A stretch of DNA of 6,744 bases, from NCBI GenBank assembly GCA_946479075.1, contig CAMLDT010000189.1, positions 1 to 6,744 of the forward strand, read 5' to 3'. This document shows, in pieces, positions 5,487 to 6,744 of this stretch. The stretch's first letter is position 1. Every line of letters starts with the position of its first letter. Made by a program: the position numbers and the translations under genes. The stretch is from an uncultured Polaromonas sp. GTDB lineage: Bacteria; Pseudomonadota; Gammaproteobacteria; Burkholderiales; Burkholderiaceae. Below the pieces are notes generated by a model. That model did no database searches and was not told where the DNA came from. It saw nothing but the letters and a program-made list of their open reading frames with translations.

Positions 5487-6744
5487 ATGAAGGCCAGGCT
5501 CAGTTTGCGCGCACGCATCGTCATGCTGGTGGTCGTGGCGATCGTTCCCCTGTTTGGCATGTCCATCGCCAAGGCCCTGCACAATGCCGGCGCCGAGCTG
5601 GAACGGGCCCGGGGCGACCTCCGGTTCGCTGCGTCGCTGGCGGCAGCCAGCCAGCAGCGTGTGGCCGATTCCGCGCGCCAGGTGCTGACGCTGATTGGCG
5701 CCCTGCCTGACATCCAGGACATCAACAACACCGATTGCGACCGCTATTTTTCACGCCTGTCGCGGAGCCTGCCGGAATACGCCAACCTGGGGGTGATCGG
5801 GCTGGACGGCCTGACCCGTTGCCACGCGCTGGGCAGCGCCACCAAGGCCTATCTCGGCGACCGGGCCTATTTTCAGGACGCCATCGAACAACGCCGGTTT
5901 GTCATCGGCACGTATGCGGTGGGCCGGCTGGCGAACAAGCCCGTCATCACCTACGCCCAGCCCGTGATCGATGCTTCGGGCAAGGTCACGGGCGTGGCTT
6001 TCGCCTCGTTTGACCTCGCTGAAATGGCCCGGCTGATCGATGGCATAGAACTGCCCTCCGGCGCGGCGCTGGGGGTCCAGGACCGTGAGGGTGCGCTGCT
6101 GGCTGGCAAGCCCAAACTCCCGATCAATGTCGGTGACACGGTGCGCAGCCCGGTGTTGCAGGACGCCGTGAAAAGCCTGAGCACGGGGGTTCGCGAGGGC
6201 CAGGACGGTAGCGGGCACGAACGCTTGTGGGCCTTCATGCCCAGCAGCCCCCACCCCGAGTCGGCGGTGTTTGTTTCCGTGAGCCTGGACCGCGACCGGA
6301 TCGTGGACCCGGGCCACAGGCAGCTGTGGCTCGAACTGGCGGTGCTGACGCTGGTGGCTTTTCTGGGCGCGTGGGGGGCGTGGATGATTGGCGGGAGCGC
6401 GATTCTGGGGCCGGCGCACCAGATTCTGTATGCGACAAAGCAGCTGGAAAAAGGCCATCACGGGGTTCGCATCCCGGTGCGCCCGGACCGCACAGCGGGC
6501 GAGTTCGACAGGATCGCGGCCAGCTTCAACCTGATGGCCGACTCGCTGGAGCAGCGCCAGCGTGAAGTTGGAAACGAACTGGCGCGCAGCCGCCAGGCCT
6601 ATTCGACGCTGGAGCTGACCGTCAACAGCATGCAGGAAGGCCTGATGGCGGTTGACACCGCCGGCCGGGTGTTGCTGATCAATGAAACAGCGTCCCGGCT
6701 GTTTGCCATCGACGACATGTCCATGGTCCTGTCCCCGCGCTGGC
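5487..6744 (+). CDS. Membrane sensor with Cache-like, HAMP and PAS domains (partial, 5' part)
   Basis: The frame is open from ATG 5487 to the end of the window (419 codons, no stop), so the 3' part is missing. The visible order is: short cytoplasmic start rich in Arg; TM1 at about residues 11-28; periplasmic region of about 250 residues; TM2 at about 280-302; HAMP at about 306-358 (ILGPAHQILYATKQLEKG to FNLMADSLEQR); short coiled linker; PAS domain from about 375 (NSMQEGLMAVDTAGRVLLIN). The periplasmic part looks like a double-Cache ligand-binding domain, with DRAYFQDAIEQRRFVIGTY at about 125-143 and KPVITYAQPVIDASGKVTG at about 151-169. It should sense a small molecule outside the membrane; the ligand cannot be told. 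The output domain lies beyond the window: a histidine kinase is most likely given the receiver gene 89 bp upstream, but GGDEF/EAL or chemoreceptor output is possible. ATG 5487 puts TM1 at the N terminus and has GAAAG 4 nt ahead. Confidence 0.88.
   Translation, partial: MKARLSLRARIVMLVVVAIVPLFGMSIAKALHNAGAELERARGDLRFAASLAAASQQRVADSARQVLTLIGALPDIQDINNTDCDRYFSRLSRSLPEYANLGVIGLDGLTRCHALGSATKAYLGDRAYFQDAIEQRRFVIGTYAVGRLANKPVITYAQPVIDASGKVTGVAFASFDLAEMARLIDGIELPSGAALGVQDREGALLAGKPKLPINVGDTVRSPVLQDAVKSLSTGVREGQDGSGHERLWAFMPSSPHPESAVFVSVSLDRDRIVDPGHRQLWLELAVLTLVAFLGAWGAWMIGGSAILGPAHQILYATKQLEKGHHGVRIPVRPDRTAGEFDRIAASFNLMADSLEQRQREVGNELARSRQAYSTLELTVNSMQEGLMAVDTAGRVLLINETASRLFAIDDMSMVLSPRW

Noticed and set aside
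5751..6461. 236-codon minus-strand open frame opposite the sensor gene
   Set aside because: The + strand frame encodes coherent TM, Cache, HAMP and PAS segments; the minus frame is rich in His, Arg and Gln, typical of an antisense shadow.

Overview
The window reads as chromosomal DNA from a GC-rich betaproteobacterium, most likely a member of the Comamonadaceae (Polaromonas/Rhodoferax/Acidovorax type). The support is the codon bias, the protein sequences (an alpha2beta2-type glycyl-tRNA synthetase with separate subunits, an Rcp1-like receiver, a YgjP-like protein starting MQRLLQ), and a short intergenic repeat of a kind I associate with Comamonadaceae genomes. The family assignment is from memory and was not checked by a search.

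Layout, all genes on the + strand. Bases 1-4786 are a dense housekeeping block: the 3' end of glyQ, then glyS (3 bp gap), gmhB (12 bp gap, GTG start), an 82-bp spacer holding the intergenic repeat, plsC, a 70-bp spacer with two hairpins, and a YgjP/SprT-like metallopeptidase gene. glyQ-glyS-gmhB look like one transcription unit; plsC may be read with it. The block combines tRNA charging (GlyQS), supply of the heptose precursor of the lipopolysaccharide inner core (GmhB) and phospholipid synthesis (PlsC).

Bases 4787-6744 are a signalling module. A 170-bp spacer contains a locally AT-rich stretch with a candidate sigma70 promoter and a 36-codon methionine-rich small ORF whose stop overlaps the next start (ATGA). 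Next come a stand-alone receiver protein (146 aa) and, 89 bp further on, a membrane sensor with TM, periplasmic Cache-like region, TM, HAMP and PAS. The sensor gene is still open at the window end, so its output domain (histidine kinase, GGDEF or other) cannot be seen. The two probably form one phosphorelay, but this is inferred from adjacency only.

I see no rRNA, tRNA, CRISPR array, insertion sequence or phage gene. The protein-coding content is mostly ordinary. The least explained parts are the spacers: the small ORF/promoter region at 4834-4960, the inverted repeat at 3762-3798 with a TATAAA in its loop, and a decamer shared by the spacers on both sides of the metallopeptidase gene.
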